Program-made: the position numbers and the translations under genes
Assembly: GCF_014648055.1 (NCBI RefSeq)
Contig: NZ_BMQJ01000006.1
Span: 248,001 to 312,000, forward strand
DNA length: 64,000 nucleotides
Source: Streptosporangium pseudovulgare
GTDB lineage: Bacteria > Actinomycetota > Actinomycetes > Streptosporangiales > Streptosporangiaceae
Direction: 5' to 3'
Part shown: positions 10,770 to 21,290 of the stretch, one piece after another
How positions within the stretch are numbered: the first letter of the stretch is position 1
Layout of the letters: each line of letters begins with the position of its first letter
The notes under the pieces: generated by a model
Database searches by the model: none
Told to the model about the DNA's origin: nothing
What the model saw: only the letters and a program-made list of their open reading frames with translations

Positions 10770-12155
10770 ATGCGGCGCGAGCGGTTGGTGGCCTTGGTCA
10801 CTCTCGTCTTGCTGCAGCTTTTCGTCGTCGCGGCCGGTGCCCACCTGCTCACCAGCGACCTGCTGACCAAGAAGGCGCCCGAATCGACCGCTTCGGCCGA
10901 GCCGCCTCCCGTCCCGGTCGTCACCGCGGGTCCGGTGCTGGTCTCGGGGGGGAACGGACCTCTCCCTGCCAAGGGTACTTTGACCGCGGCTCTCACCAAG
11001 GCGCTGGGGGACCCCGCACTGGGCAAGAGGGTCGGCGGAGCGGTCCTCGATGTCCAGACCGGTGGCGTGATCTTCGCCGGTGACGCCGAGACGGGCATCA
11101 CCCCGGCCTCCACCACCAAGGTCGCCACCTCGGTCGCCGCGCTGGCCTCCCTGGGGCCGGACACCAGGCTGAGCACGCGCGTGGTGCGGGGGACGACCGC
11201 GAACTCGATCGTCCTGGTCGGCGGGGGCGACCCCACGCTCGCCGGTCCCAAGCCGCTCGCCGGTCCGGTCTACCCCGTTCAGGCGTCCCTGCCGGTCCTC
11301 GCCCGGCGGACGGCCAAGGCCCTGAAGGCTGCCGGGATCACCAAGGTGTCCGTGACCTACGACGACAGCCTCTACACCGGCCCGCGCGTCCCCCCGTCCT
11401 GGAAGCCCAACTACATCCCCGACGGCGAGGCCGCCCCGGTCACGGCCCTCATGGTCGACGAGGGCAGGGTCACGCCGGGCGTCCGCCAGCGGGTCGCCGA
11501 CCCCTCCCGGACGGCGTACCGGGTGTTCACCGCCCTGCTGCCCAAGTACGGCGTCGCGGTCTCCGGCGGCGGCGCCACACGGGCCAGGGCCCAGGCCGGC
11601 GCCCAGGAGATCGCCAGGGTCGACTCCGCGCCCGTCTACGCCCTGGTCGAGCGGGCACTGACGCTCAGCGACAACGACCTGGCCGAGGCGCTGGCCCGGC
11701 AGGTCGCCCTCAAGGAGGGCCTGCCGGTCTCCTTCGACGGCGGGGCGGCGGCCGTGCGGAAGGTGCTGGCCAGGCTGGGCGTGACCCAGGGCGTGCGGGT
11801 CTTCGACGGCAGCGGGCTGTCCCCCGACAACCGCATCGCCCCGGCGAGCCTGGCCCGGCTGGTCGCGCTGGCGGCCTCCCCGGCCAACCCCCACCTGCGT
11901 TCGGCGATCAGCGGCATGCCCATCGCCGGGTTCACCGGCACCCTCGGCCACCGCTTCACCAAGAACCACTCCGTCTACGGCCTGGTCCGCGCCAAGACCG
12001 GCACGCTCAACGGCGTCAACACGCTGACCGGCGTGACGACCACGCGGGAGGGCCGGCTGGTGGCGTTCGCCTTCATGGCGGACGACGTCCCGCCCGGGTG
12101 GGGCAAGGCGGAGGCGGCCCTCGACAGGCTCGCCGCGACGGTCGCCGCGAGCTGA
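10770..12155 (+). CDS. dacB: D-alanyl-D-alanine carboxypeptidase/endopeptidase (PBP4 type)
   Basis: About 461 residues, an S13 (DacB/PBP4) low-molecular-mass penicillin-binding protein that trims or cleaves peptidoglycan stem peptides outside the membrane. A single N-terminal hydrophobic segment ([22 protein letters not shown]) anchors or exports it. The three catalytic motifs are present: SxxK as STTK in [11 protein letters not shown], SxN as SDN in [11 protein letters not shown], and KTG in [15 protein letters not shown] 10767 and ATG 10770 are both possible; GAAAGG about 9 nt upstream favours this pair over TTG 10728. It opens the conserved dacB - metalloprotease - tilS - hpt - ftsH run. 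Confidence 0.93.
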   Translation: MRRERLVALVTLVLLQLFVVAAGAHLLTSDLLTKKAPESTASAEPPPVPVVTAGPVLVSGGNGPLPAKGTLTAALTKALGDPALGKRVGGAVLDVQTGGVIFAGDAETGITPASTTKVATSVAALASLGPDTRLSTRVVRGTTANSIVLVGGGDPTLAGPKPLAGPVYPVQASLPVLARRTAKALKAAGITKVSVTYDDSLYTGPRVPPSWKPNYIPDGEAAPVTALMVDEGRVTPGVRQRVADPSRTAYRVFTALLPKYGVAVSGGGATRARAQAGAQEIARVDSAPVYALVERALTLSDNDLAEALARQVALKEGLPVSFDGGAAAVRKVLARLGVTQGVRVFDGSGLSPDNRIAPASLARLVALAASPANPHLRSAISGMPIAGFTGTLGHRFTKNHSVYGLVRAKTGTLNGVNTLTGVTTTREGRLVAFAFMADDVPPGWGKAEAALDRLAATVAAS

Positions 12156-12373
12156 CGCCCGCCGCGGGCCGGTGCCCACCGTGCGTGCCGCCGGTCGTCG
12201 TGCTCCCGCGGCCGGGACGGCTCCGGCGCCCGGCGCGGGACCGCTCAGGGATGCCCGGCGCGGGACCGTTCAGGGATGGCCGCGCCGTCGCCGGCGGCCG
12301 ATTCCCACGGCTTCCCGCGACGTGGACGACGCGGATGGCGCGATCAGGACGCTCACCACGTACGGTGGACGGT

Positions 12374-13588
12374 ATGCAGGTGATCGACTGGGATCTTGCC
12401 GTAGCGACCGGAACGCGCCTGGTGCGCCCCGGGCCGCAAGTGAGCCGAGAGGAGGCCCGCCAGGCCGTCGCGCAACTGCGGCGGCTGTCCCGTGAGGCCG
12501 AGGGGCACGTCCGCGAGTTCACCCGAATCGACACCGAGACCGCGCCACAGCCCGCGACGATCGTCGACCGTCCCGGCTGGATCAAGGCCAACGTCGACGG
12601 TTTCCGGGTGGTGCTGGAGCCGCTGACCGACCGGCTGGCCGCCCGCGGGGCCCAGACCCCGGCGATCGTGACCTCGATGGGCGCGCGCGTCACCGGCGTC
12701 GAGGTCGGCGCGGTGCTGGCCTTCCTGGCGTCCCGCGTCCTCGGCCAGTACGAGCTGTTCCTGCCGCCGGATCCCAGGGGTGAGGCGCCCACCGGCCGCC
12801 TGACCCTGGTCGCCCCCAACATCGTGCACACCGAGCAGGAGCTCGACGTCAACCCGGACGACTTCCGCCTCTGGGTCTGCCTGCACGAGGAGACCCACCG
12901 GGTGCAGTTCACCGGTGTCCCGTGGCTGCGCGAATACGTCCGCTCCCAGACCACGCAGTTCCTGCTCGCCTCGGACATCGACCTGAGCACGCTCCTGGAG
13001 CGGTTCCGCTCGGCCGCCGACGCGGTGGCCGACGCCGTCCGGGGCGGCGAGGGCAACCTGATCGACGCGATCCAGACGCCCGAGCAGCGGGCGATCCTCG
13101 ACCGGCTCACCGCGGTGATGACTCTGGTCGAGGGGCACGGCGACTACGTCATGGACGCCGTCGGGCCGTCCGTGGTCCCCTCGGTCGCCGAGATCCGCGG
13201 CAAGTTCCACCACCGCCGCGAGGGCGGCTCGCGGTTCGACCGCACGATCCGCAGGCTGCTCGGGATCGACCTCAAGATGAAGCAGTACGCCCAGGGCTCC
13301 GCCTTCGTCCGCGCGGTCGTCGACCGTGTGGGCATGGACGGTTTCAACAAGGTCTGGGCGTCTCCCGAGACCCTCCCCACCACGGACGAGATCGCCCACC
13401 CCGAGCGGTGGGTCGCCAGGGTGGCCGAGGCGAGGACCGTTCCCGGGGCCGGCGGCGGCACGCCCCTTCCGGCGGGTGGCGACGGCGCCGCCCCGAAGGC
13501 GGGCGCCGCCGGAGACGGCACCCCCGACACCGGAGACGGCACCCCGGACACCGGGGACACCTCGAAGCCCGGCGGCGCCGAGGGCTGA
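12374..13588 (+). CDS. DUF2342 zinc-dependent metalloprotease-like protein
   Basis: 404 residues of the actinobacterial family annotated as zinc-dependent metalloprotease or F420-biosynthesis-associated protein. The HExxH zinc motif is HEETH at about residues 171-175 (LHEETHRVQFTGVPWL), and a later acidic helix VEGHGDYVMDAVG probably supplies the third ligand. No signal peptide is seen, so it should be cytoplasmic; substrate unknown. The C-terminus is a Gly/Ala/Pro tail with a GDGTPDTGDGTPDTGD tandem repeat. ATG 12374 is chosen for the family N-terminus (QVIDWDLAVATGTRLV) and because TACGGT at 12361-12366 ends 7 nt upstream, suggesting a leaderless mRNA. It usually sits next to tilS, as here. 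Confidence 0.9.
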   Translation: MQVIDWDLAVATGTRLVRPGPQVSREEARQAVAQLRRLSREAEGHVREFTRIDTETAPQPATIVDRPGWIKANVDGFRVVLEPLTDRLAARGAQTPAIVTSMGARVTGVEVGAVLAFLASRVLGQYELFLPPDPRGEAPTGRLTLVAPNIVHTEQELDVNPDDFRLWVCLHEETHRVQFTGVPWLREYVRSQTTQFLLASDIDLSTLLERFRSAADAVADAVRGGEGNLIDAIQTPEQRAILDRLTAVMTLVEGHGDYVMDAVGPSVVPSVAEIRGKFHHRREGGSRFDRTIRRLLGIDLKMKQYAQGSAFVRAVVDRVGMDGFNKVWASPETLPTTDEIAHPERWVARVAEARTVPGAGGGTPLPAGGDGAAPKAGAAGDGTPDTGDGTPDTGDTSKPGGAEG

Positions 13589-13649
13589 CGACGGGCTTCG
13601 GCGAGGCCGGTGGCGCCGCCGGTCGCCCTGAGGCCGGACAATGACGGGC

Positions 13650-14660
13650 ATGGGTCCGCCTCCGGCCGTCGCCGACGTCCGCCGTGCCGTACGGCACGCG
13701 CTGGGTGATCTCGCGCCCGGCTCTCTCGTGCTCGTCGCGTGCAGCGGCGGCGCCGACTCCCTGGCGCTGGCCGCCGCCACGGGTTTCGCCGCGCCCCGCG
13801 CGGGCCTGCGCGCCGGCCTGGTGACCGTCGACCACGGCCTGCAGGAGGGCTCCGCCGCCCGGGCCGCCGACGTCGTACGGCTGGCGCACGCCCTCGGGCT
13901 CGACCCCGCCGAGGCGGCGGCCGTCCACGTCGGCACCGCCGGGGGACCGGAGGCCGCGGCCAGGGAGGCCCGGTACGGCGCGCTGGCGGAGGCGGCGGGG
14001 CGGCTGGGCGCCGCGGCCGTGCTCCTCGGGCACACCAGGGACGACCAGGCCGAGACCGTGCTGCTCCGCCTGGCCAGAGGCAGCGGCACCCGGTCGCTGG
14101 CGGGCATGCCGGCCCGTGCCGGGCTGTACCGGCGGCCGTTCCTGGAGCTGGGCAGGCGGACGACCGCGGCGGCCTGCGCCGCGCTGGGCCTCGCCCCCTG
14201 GGAGGATCCGCACAACCTCGACGACCGCTACGCCCGCGTCCGGGTCCGGCGGCGGCTGCTGCCCGCCCTGGAGGAGGAGCTCGGCCCCGGGGTGACCGAG
14301 GCGCTGGCCCGGACCGCGTCCCTGTGCCGGGACGACGCCGACGCCCTCGACGGCTGGGCGGACGAGGTCTACGCCCGCGCCGCCGCCGGTTGCGCTCTTA
14401 GCGATATCGGCGGGGTCGCGCTGGCCGTACCGGAGCTGGAGAAGGCGCCCGCGGCGGTCCGCCGGCGGGTGCTGCGGCGGGCCGCGGTCGAGGCGGGCTC
14501 GCCTCCGGGCACGCTGGCGGCCGGGCACGTCCTGCGGATCGACAGCCTGGTCACCGGCTGGCGGGGGCAGCGGCGCGTGGAGGTCCCCGGGGGGATTGGG
14601 GTGGTCCGCCGGTATGGCACCCTGGTGTTCGCCAGACAGCCAGCCAGTCCCGCTTCGTAA
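13650..14660 (+). CDS. tilS: tRNA(Ile)-lysidine synthetase
   Basis: 336 residues. TilS attaches lysine to C34 of the AUA-reading tRNA-Ile using ATP, changing its identity from Met to Ile. The PP-loop is [15 protein letters not shown] near the N-terminus; [11 protein letters not shown] and [22 protein letters not shown] are the next conserved blocks, followed by RPFLELGR and an Arg-rich tRNA-binding segment ([15 protein letters not shown]). ATG 13650 is preferred over 13641 because GACAAT at 13637-13642 looks like a -10 box ending 7 nt upstream, giving a leaderless start. hpt begins 11 nt after the stop, suggesting co-transcription. Confidence 0.94.
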   Translation: MGPPPAVADVRRAVRHALGDLAPGSLVLVACSGGADSLALAAATGFAAPRAGLRAGLVTVDHGLQEGSAARAADVVRLAHALGLDPAEAAAVHVGTAGGPEAAAREARYGALAEAAGRLGAAAVLLGHTRDDQAETVLLRLARGSGTRSLAGMPARAGLYRRPFLELGRRTTAAACAALGLAPWEDPHNLDDRYARVRVRRRLLPALEEELGPGVTEALARTASLCRDDADALDGWADEVYARAAAGCALSDIGGVALAVPELEKAPAAVRRRVLRRAAVEAGSPPGTLAAGHVLRIDSLVTGWRGQRRVEVPGGIGVVRRYGTLVFARQPASPAS

Positions 14661-14671
14661 GGAAATCCCAG

Positions 14672-15229
14672 GTGGACGCAGCCGACATGGACAAGGACCT
14701 CGCGCGGGTCCTCATCTCCGAGGACGAGCTCCAGGCCAAGATCAAGGAGTTGGCGGCCCGGATCGACGAGGACTACGCGGGCCAGGACCTGCTGATCGTG
14801 GGCGTGCTCAAGGGGGCGGTCATGGTCATGGCCGACCTGGCCAGGGCGCTGCACCTGCCGGTGCAGATGGACTGGATGGCCGTGTCGTCCTACGGCGCCG
14901 GTACCAAGTCCTCGGGTGTCGTGCGGGTGCTGAAGGACCTCGACACCGACATCGCGGGCCGTCACGTGCTGGTCGTCGAGGACATCATCGATTCCGGCCT
15001 GACCCTTTCGTGGCTGGTCCACAACCTGAAGTCGCGCAACCCGGCCTCCGTGGAGATCTGCGCCGCGCTGCGCAAGCCGGACGCGGTCAAGGTTCCGATC
15101 GATGTGAAATACATCGGATTCGACATCCCCAACGAGTTCGTGATCGGGTACGGCCTGGACTACTCCGAGCGCTACCGGAACCTCCCTTTCATCGGGACTC
15201 TCGCGCCGCACGTGTACGGAGAGGCCTGA
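14672..15229 (+). CDS. hpt: Hypoxanthine phosphoribosyltransferase
   Basis: 185 residues, the expected size for this cytoplasmic purine-salvage enzyme, which makes IMP (or GMP) from hypoxanthine (guanine) and PRPP. The PRPP-binding motif is [16 protein letters not shown], and the pyrophosphate-binding loop is [11 protein letters not shown] near residue 50. [20 protein letters not shown] is the conserved C-terminal base-contact block. GTG 14672 follows an AAGGAAA box by 7 nt; ATG 14687 is an alternative. The tilS - hpt - ftsH order is a very conserved bacterial arrangement. Confidence 0.96.
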   Translation: MDAADMDKDLARVLISEDELQAKIKELAARIDEDYAGQDLLIVGVLKGAVMVMADLARALHLPVQMDWMAVSSYGAGTKSSGVVRVLKDLDTDIAGRHVLVVEDIIDSGLTLSWLVHNLKSRNPASVEICAALRKPDAVKVPIDVKYIGFDIPNEFVIGYGLDYSERYRNLPFIGTLAPHVYGEA

Positions 15230-15344
15230 AAAGTACGCCCTGCGCGAAGCGGGCCGTCCGAAAAGGCGACATCGCCCGCTGCGGCAGGGAACACACACCC
15301 ACCTGACGTACGTTGGTAGGGCAAAGCCGGTGCTGCCTGAGCGG

Positions 15345-15373
15345 TTACCCTGCGCGGCACGCCGGTGTACCTT
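15345..15373 (+). promoter_or_regulatory. Candidate ftsH promoter
   Basis: TTACCC (15345-15350) and TACCTT (15368-15373) are spaced by exactly 17 nt in the 282 bp gap between hpt and ftsH. The predicted start near 15380 would leave a leader of about 130 nt before the ftsH ATG. Read from sequence only. Confidence 0.5.
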
Positions 15374-15442
15374 CGGACTTCTAAGAGAAGGCCTACAGCG
15401 CCGTCTCTGGGTAGTCAGTTGGAAGCGGTTAGGGATGCCGCA

Positions 15443-15462
15443 ACCCCGGGCTCGCCCGGGGT
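15443..15462 (+). other. GC hairpin in ftsH leader
   Basis: Arms ACCCCGGGC (15443-15451) and GCCCGGGGT (15454-15462) form a perfect 9 bp stem with a 2 nt spacer inside the predicted ftsH 5' leader. It could affect leader stability or cause pausing; no T-run follows, so it is not a typical terminator. Confidence 0.4.
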
Positions 15463-15511
15463 CTCCAGGCCATGGTCAGGAAGGGACGGGCCCGCCGGGG
15501 TTCCGCATCGG

Positions 15512-17488
<1,977 letters not shown>

Positions 17489-17490
17489 GC

Positions 17491-18075
17491 GTGGACGTCG
17501 AACAGCCGGCGAGCGTCGACTCGGCCCGGATCGAGAAGGCCGTCCGCGAGATCCTCATCGCGATCGGTGAGGATCCCGACCGGGACGGCCTCCAGGAGAC
17601 CCCGGCCCGGGTCGCCCGCGCCTACGCCGAGCAGTTCGCCGGACTGCGGCAGACCCCGGAAGACGTGCTGACCACGGTCTTCGACGTCGACCACGACGAG
17701 ATGGTGCTCGTCAGGGACATCGAGGTGTACTCCACCTGCGAGCACCATCTGGTGCCGTTCCACGGCGTCGCCCACGTCGGCTACATCCCCAACCAGAAGG
17801 GGCAGGTCACCGGCCTGTCCAAGCTGGCCAGGCTGGTCGACGTGTACGCCCGCCGCCCGCAGGTGCAGGAGCGGATGACCTCCCAGATCGCCGACGCGCT
17901 CATGCGGGTGCTGGAGCCCCGGGGGGTCATCGTCGTGATCGAGTGCGAGCACCTGTGCATGACCATGCGCGGTGTCCGCAAGCCCGGCGCGAAGACGATC
18001 ACCTCGGCGGTGCGCGGCGACTTCCGCAACAGCGAGAAGACCCGCGCCGAGGCGATGTCGCTGATCATCCACTGA
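17491..18075 (+). CDS. folE: GTP cyclohydrolase I
   Basis: 194 residues. FolE converts GTP to 7,8-dihydroneopterin triphosphate, the first committed step of folate synthesis. Conserved blocks are [37 protein letters not shown], which holds a zinc-binding Cys and the two His, [22 protein letters not shown], and [25 protein letters not shown] with the other zinc Cys. GTG 17491 lies immediately after ftsH, so the two are surely co-transcribed. A strong hairpin terminator follows at 18166-18207, separating folE from the rest of the folate genes. Confidence 0.97.
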   Translation: MDVEQPASVDSARIEKAVREILIAIGEDPDRDGLQETPARVARAYAEQFAGLRQTPEDVLTTVFDVDHDEMVLVRDIEVYSTCEHHLVPFHGVAHVGYIPNQKGQVTGLSKLARLVDVYARRPQVQERMTSQIADALMRVLEPRGVIVVIECEHLCMTMRGVRKPGAKTITSAVRGDFRNSEKTRAEAMSLIIH

Positions 18076-18165
18076 TTCCACCGAGCCCATCGGGCCCGCA
18101 GGACCCACCGGGTCCACCGGGTCCACCGGATCCACAAGGCCGCCCGTCCACCGGGTCCGGGCCTC

Positions 18166-18207
18166 GAAGCCCCGCCGGAGCCGCCCTCGCGGTTCCGGCG
18201 GGGCTTC
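18166..18207 (+). terminator. Hairpin terminator after folE
   Basis: A 14 bp perfect stem: GAAGCCCCGCCGGA (18166-18179) pairs with TCCGGCGGGGCTTC (18194-18207) across a 14 nt loop. There is no long T-run, which is common in high-GC actinobacteria. Confidence 0.7.
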
Positions 18208-18491
18208 GCCGTACGGTAGGGGCGGAAACGCTGTCGGGCCTCCCCGGATCGGGTTAGTATCGCCACACTTGCCGACCGTCCGGCATGCTCCGATTCCTGT
18301 TTCGAGCGCTTCCTCGATCGGCTGGCCGGGAAAGGCGACCCACGCGGGAGATGATCGCGAGAAGTGCCGTCCACCGCCCTCCGCGCCGTCCCGGCGCCTC
18401 CCGGCCCCCCGACCGGCCGGAACGGACCCGTCGTCTCGCAAGCCGGACCCACGATATGGGCGAAGCATGGGGAACGCCTAGGCTTGTCGGC
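18208..18491 (+). promoter_or_regulatory. folE-folP intergenic region with candidate promoters
   Basis: Of the 416 bp between folE and folP, the last 284 bp lie after the terminator. A TAGTAT box at 18255-18260 and a TAGGCT box at 18479-18484 are visible. The second ends 7 nt before the folP ATG and would give a leaderless folP transcript; the first would give a leader of over 200 nt. The frame upstream of folP stays open from 18285 but has no family-like sequence. Just after folE, the CCACCGGGT motif is repeated several times. Confidence 0.45.
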
Positions 18492-19343
18492 ATGACTACG
18501 TGGAAGGTGCCGGGGGTGCCCGGTCGCGGCCGGTGCCTGGTGATGGGCGTGGTCAACGTGACCCCCGACTCGTTCTCCGACGGCGGCCGCTGGTTCGACC
18601 CGAAGGCGGCCGTGCGGCACGGTCTGGAACTGGTCGAGCAGGGCGCCGACATCGTCGACGTGGGAGGGGAGTCCACCAGGCCCGGCGCGGCGCGCGTGCC
18701 GCTCGACGAGGAGCTGGCCCGGGTCGAGCCGGTCATCCGGGAGCTCAGCCGCGAGGGCGTCGCGGTCAGCGTCGACACCATGCGGGCCGAGGTCGCCCGG
18801 GCCGCCGTGGACGCCGGGGCCGTGCTGGTCAACGACGTCAGCGGCGGGCTGGCCGACCCGGAGATGCCGAGGGTCGTCGCCGCGACCGGCGTGGCGTACG
18901 TGGTCATGCACTGGCGCGGCCACAGCCACGCGATGGAACGCCGCGCGGTCTACGACGACGTCGTGACCGAGGTGCGCGAGGAACTGGCCAAGCGGGTGGC
19001 CTCGGTGCTGGCCGAGGGCGTCGCCGAGGAGCAGATCGTGCTCGACCCTGGACTGGGCTTCTCAAAGAACGCCGAGCACAACTGGGCCGTGCTCGCCGGG
19101 CTCGACCGGCTCGCCGAACTCGGCCACCCCCTGCTCATCGGGGCGTCCCGGAAGCGTTTCCTGGGGCGGCTGCTCGCCGATCCGGACGGTACGCCACGGC
19201 CCTTCGACCGCAGCGACGACGCCACGCTCGCCGTGACGGCCATCGTCGCCCGGGAGGGGGCGTGGTGTGTGCGGGTGCACAACGTACGCCCGAACGCGGA
19301 CGCCGTCCGCGTCGCCGCCGCCGTCCAGGGAGCGAGATCATGA
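18492..19343 (+). CDS. folP: Dihydropteroate synthase
   Basis: 283 residues. FolP joins 6-hydroxymethyl-dihydropterin pyrophosphate to p-aminobenzoate; it is the sulfonamide target. Family blocks seen: MGVVNVTPDSFSDGGRWFD, the pterin/loop-1 region; IVDVGGESTRPGA; VSVDTMRAEVARAAVDAGAVLVNDVSGG; VLDPGLGFSKNAEHNW; LLIGASRKRFLG; and the last block VRVHNVRPNADAVRV. ATG 18492 is chosen for the family start and the TAGGCT box 7 nt upstream. Its stop overlaps the next start as ATGA, so folP - SnoaL-like - folB - folK - DUF3180 forms one translationally coupled operon. Confidence 0.96.
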   Translation: MTTWKVPGVPGRGRCLVMGVVNVTPDSFSDGGRWFDPKAAVRHGLELVEQGADIVDVGGESTRPGAARVPLDEELARVEPVIRELSREGVAVSVDTMRAEVARAAVDAGAVLVNDVSGGLADPEMPRVVAATGVAYVVMHWRGHSHAMERRAVYDDVVTEVREELAKRVASVLAEGVAEEQIVLDPGLGFSKNAEHNWAVLAGLDRLAELGHPLLIGASRKRFLGRLLADPDGTPRPFDRSDDATLAVTAIVAREGAWCVRVHNVRPNADAVRVAAAVQGARS

Positions 19344-19780
19344 GCGTCGACACCACCGCCGTCGAGACGGTCAACCAGGCGTTCTACACCGCGATCGAGA
19401 ACGCCGACCTCGACCGGATGACCGAGATCTGGGCCGACGACATGGACGGCCGGCAGGTGAGCTGCGTGCATCCCGGGTGGCCGATCGTGTCGGGCCGCCC
19501 GGAGGTGCTGCGCTCCTGGGCGCTGCTCATGGCGAACACCCCCTACATCCAGTTCGTGCTGACCGACGTCCGGGTGATGGTGATGGGCGACGTCGCCATC
19601 CTCACCTGCGAGGAGAACATCCTCACCGCGGGCGACGAGGGTGATTCCAGCTTCGCCGCGGGCAAGGTGGTGGCGAGCAACACCTTCGTCAGGACGGCGG
19701 AGGGCTGGCGGCTCTGGCTGCACCACGGTTCGCCCGTGCTGCAGAGTGATGACGACGAGGAGGAGGACGAGGCGGCGTGA
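19340..19780 (+). CDS. SnoaL-like/NTF2-fold protein in folate operon
   Basis: 146 residues with a SnoaL-like (NTF2) cone fold: helix TTAVETVNQAFYTAIENADLDRMTEIWADD, then SCVHPGWPIVSGRPEVLRSWALLM, and beta strands carrying VLTDVRVMVMGDVAILTCEENI and SNTFVRTAEGWRLWLHHGSPV. The C-terminus is a short acidic tail (DDDEEEDEAA). Such domains can be enzymes or binding proteins; its role in folate synthesis is unknown, but it is held between folP and folB by 4 nt overlaps at both ends (ATGA and GTGA). A related gene at this place is seen in other actinobacteria (family knowledge). Confidence 0.85.
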   Translation: MSVDTTAVETVNQAFYTAIENADLDRMTEIWADDMDGRQVSCVHPGWPIVSGRPEVLRSWALLMANTPYIQFVLTDVRVMVMGDVAILTCEENILTAGDEGDSSFAAGKVVASNTFVRTAEGWRLWLHHGSPVLQSDDDEEEDEAA

Positions 19781-20163
19781 CGGACCCGACCGGCACCGAC
19801 CGGATCAGCGTGCGGGGGTTGCGGGCGAGAGGGCGGCACGGTGTGCTCGCGGCCGAGCGGGAGCTGGGCCAGGAGTTCGTGGTGGACGTCACGCTCTTCC
19901 TCGACACCGCCCCCGCGGCGGCCACCGACGACCTGACGAAGACCGTGCACTACGGCGAGCTCGCCCAGGAACTGGTGAAGGTCGTGGAGGGCGAGCCGGT
20001 CGACCTGATCGAGACGCTCGCCCAGCGCCTGGCCGACGTCTGCCTGGCGTACGAGCCGGTGGGGTCGGCCGAGGTGAGCGTGCACAAGCCGGCCGCGCCG
20101 ATCCCGCTGCCGTTCGACGACGTGGTCGTGACGATCAGGAGAAGCCGGGAGGGCCGCGGATGA
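19777..20163 (+). CDS. folB: Dihydroneopterin aldolase
   Basis: 128 residues. FolB cleaves 7,8-dihydroneopterin to 6-hydroxymethyl-dihydropterin and glycolaldehyde. The conserved start ISVRGLRARGRHGVLAAERELGQEFVVDVTLFLDT, the catalytic-region VHYGELAQEL and the helix ETLAQRLADVCL are present, and the C-terminal VSVHKPAAPIP carries the conserved Lys. The GTG start overlaps the previous stop (GTGA), and its own stop overlaps the folK ATG. It acts just upstream of FolK and FolP in the pathway, both encoded beside it. Confidence 0.95.
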   Translation: MTDPTGTDRISVRGLRARGRHGVLAAERELGQEFVVDVTLFLDTAPAAATDDLTKTVHYGELAQELVKVVEGEPVDLIETLAQRLADVCLAYEPVGSAEVSVHKPAAPIPLPFDDVVVTIRRSREGRG

Positions 20164-20657
20164 AGGTCGTGCTGGCGCTCGGCAGCAACCTGGGCGACCG
20201 CTTCGACACCCTGCAGGGCGCGCTGGACGCGCTCTTCGACGCGCCGGGGTTCGGCTTCGTCGCGGTGTCGCCGGTCTACGAGACCGACCCGGTCGGCGGC
20301 CCCGAGCAGGGCCATTATCTCAACGCGGTGGTGATCGCCGAGAGCTCCCTGGACCCCCGGGCGATCCTCGAACGCGCCCAGAGCGTGGAGAACGCCTTCG
20401 GCCGGATCCGGATGGAACGCTGGGGGGCGCGCACCCTCGACGTCGACCTCATCATGGTGGGGGATGCCGTCTCCGATGACCCCGAGCTGACGCTGCCGCA
20501 TCCCCGGGCGCACGAGCGGGCGTTCGTGCTGGTGCCGTGGTCGCGGGTCGATCCTGAGGCGACGCTGGCCGGGCGGCGGGTCACCGACCTGCTGGCCGGG
20601 CTGGACCAGGAAGGTGTACGGCTGCGCGCCGATCTGACGCTGCAGAGGCCCGAGTGA
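20160..20657 (+). CDS. folK: 2-amino-4-hydroxy-6-hydroxymethyldihydropteridine pyrophosphokinase
   Basis: 165 residues. HPPK transfers pyrophosphate from ATP to 6-hydroxymethyl-dihydropterin, supplying the substrate of FolP. Diagnostic blocks: LALGSNLGDRFDTLQ at the N-terminus, SPVYETDPVGGPEQGHYLNAVV, and ERWGARTLDVDLIMVGD, which holds the metal-binding DVD, followed by LPHPRAHERAFVLVPW. The ATG at 20160 overlaps the folB stop (ATGA) and the stop overlaps the DUF3180 start (GTGA), so translation is coupled along the operon. Confidence 0.97.
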   Translation: MKVVLALGSNLGDRFDTLQGALDALFDAPGFGFVAVSPVYETDPVGGPEQGHYLNAVVIAESSLDPRAILERAQSVENAFGRIRMERWGARTLDVDLIMVGDAVSDDPELTLPHPRAHERAFVLVPWSRVDPEATLAGRRVTDLLAGLDQEGVRLRADLTLQRPE

Positions 20658-21118
20658 AGCCCAGCCGCCCCGACGTGATCGTCGGGCTCATCGTCGTGTT
20701 CGGCGTCCTCACCTGGATCGCGCTGAAGCCGTTCTACTCGTCCCTGCCGACCGTGCCGTGGACGGCGATCCCGACGGTCTTCCTGCTGGCGATCGGCGAG
20801 GCGTACACCGGGTGGATGACCAGGGCCCGGATCAGGCGCAGGCCGGGCACCAAACCCGTCGAGCCGATGGCGGTGGCCCGCCTGGCGGCCCTGGCCCAGG
20901 CGTCGGCGTACGGCGGAGCCGTCTTCGCGGGCGTCTTCGCCGGGTTCGCCTTCTACACCGCCGACCTGCTGGAACAGGGTGTGCCGCGCCGCGACTTCCT
21001 CATCGCCGGCGGCTCGTTCGTCGGGTGCGTGGCGCTGATCTGCGCGGCGCTGTACCTGGAGCACTGCTGCCGGGTGCCCAAGGACCCCACCGAGAAGGGC
21101 CGGGAAGCCGGGCGCTGA
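20654..21118 (+). CDS. DUF3180 membrane protein
   Basis: 154 residues with four hydrophobic segments: VIVGLIVVFGVLTWIAL, TAIPTVFLLAIGEAYTGWM, AYGGAVFAGVFAGFAFYTADLL and FLIAGGSFVGCVALICAALYLE. A basic cytoplasmic loop (RARIRRRPGTKPVEPM) lies between the second and third. This is the actinobacterial DUF3180 family, which is nearly always found directly after folK (family knowledge). Its function is not known; conserved linkage suggests a link to folate genes or simply shared transcription. The GTG start overlaps the folK stop. A 41 bp tandem repeat follows the gene. Confidence 0.9.
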   Translation: MKPSRPDVIVGLIVVFGVLTWIALKPFYSSLPTVPWTAIPTVFLLAIGEAYTGWMTRARIRRRPGTKPVEPMAVARLAALAQASAYGGAVFAGVFAGFAFYTADLLEQGVPRRDFLIAGGSFVGCVALICAALYLEHCCRVPKDPTEKGREAGR

Positions 21119-21180
21119 GGTCCGCGTCCCGGCGGCCGGCCGGGTCCGGCGTCGTGATCCGCCGGTTCGCCGGGGATCCC

Positions 21181-21273
21181 GGAGACGCCGGTTCGCCGGG
21201 GCGCCGTTCACCGGAGACCCCGGAGACGCCGGTTCGCCGGGGCGCCGTTCACCGGAGACCCCGGAGACGCCGG
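21181..21273. repeat. 41-bp tandem repeat
   Basis: Two complete 41 bp units start at 21181 and 21222, and a partial third (GGAGACGCCGG) starts at 21263. Within the first two units the copies look identical. The array fills the gap between the convergent DUF3180 and nuoD genes and could form hairpins from its internal CCGG/GGCGCC palindromes. Confidence 0.85.
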
Positions 21274-21290
21274 GTCCGGCGCCGGCGGCG

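Noticed and set aside
10668-12179. Extension of the ppa frame to 667 codons
   Set aside because: Only the last 163 codons match pyrophosphatase and they start right after a strong GGAGG box; the rest is antisense to dacB.
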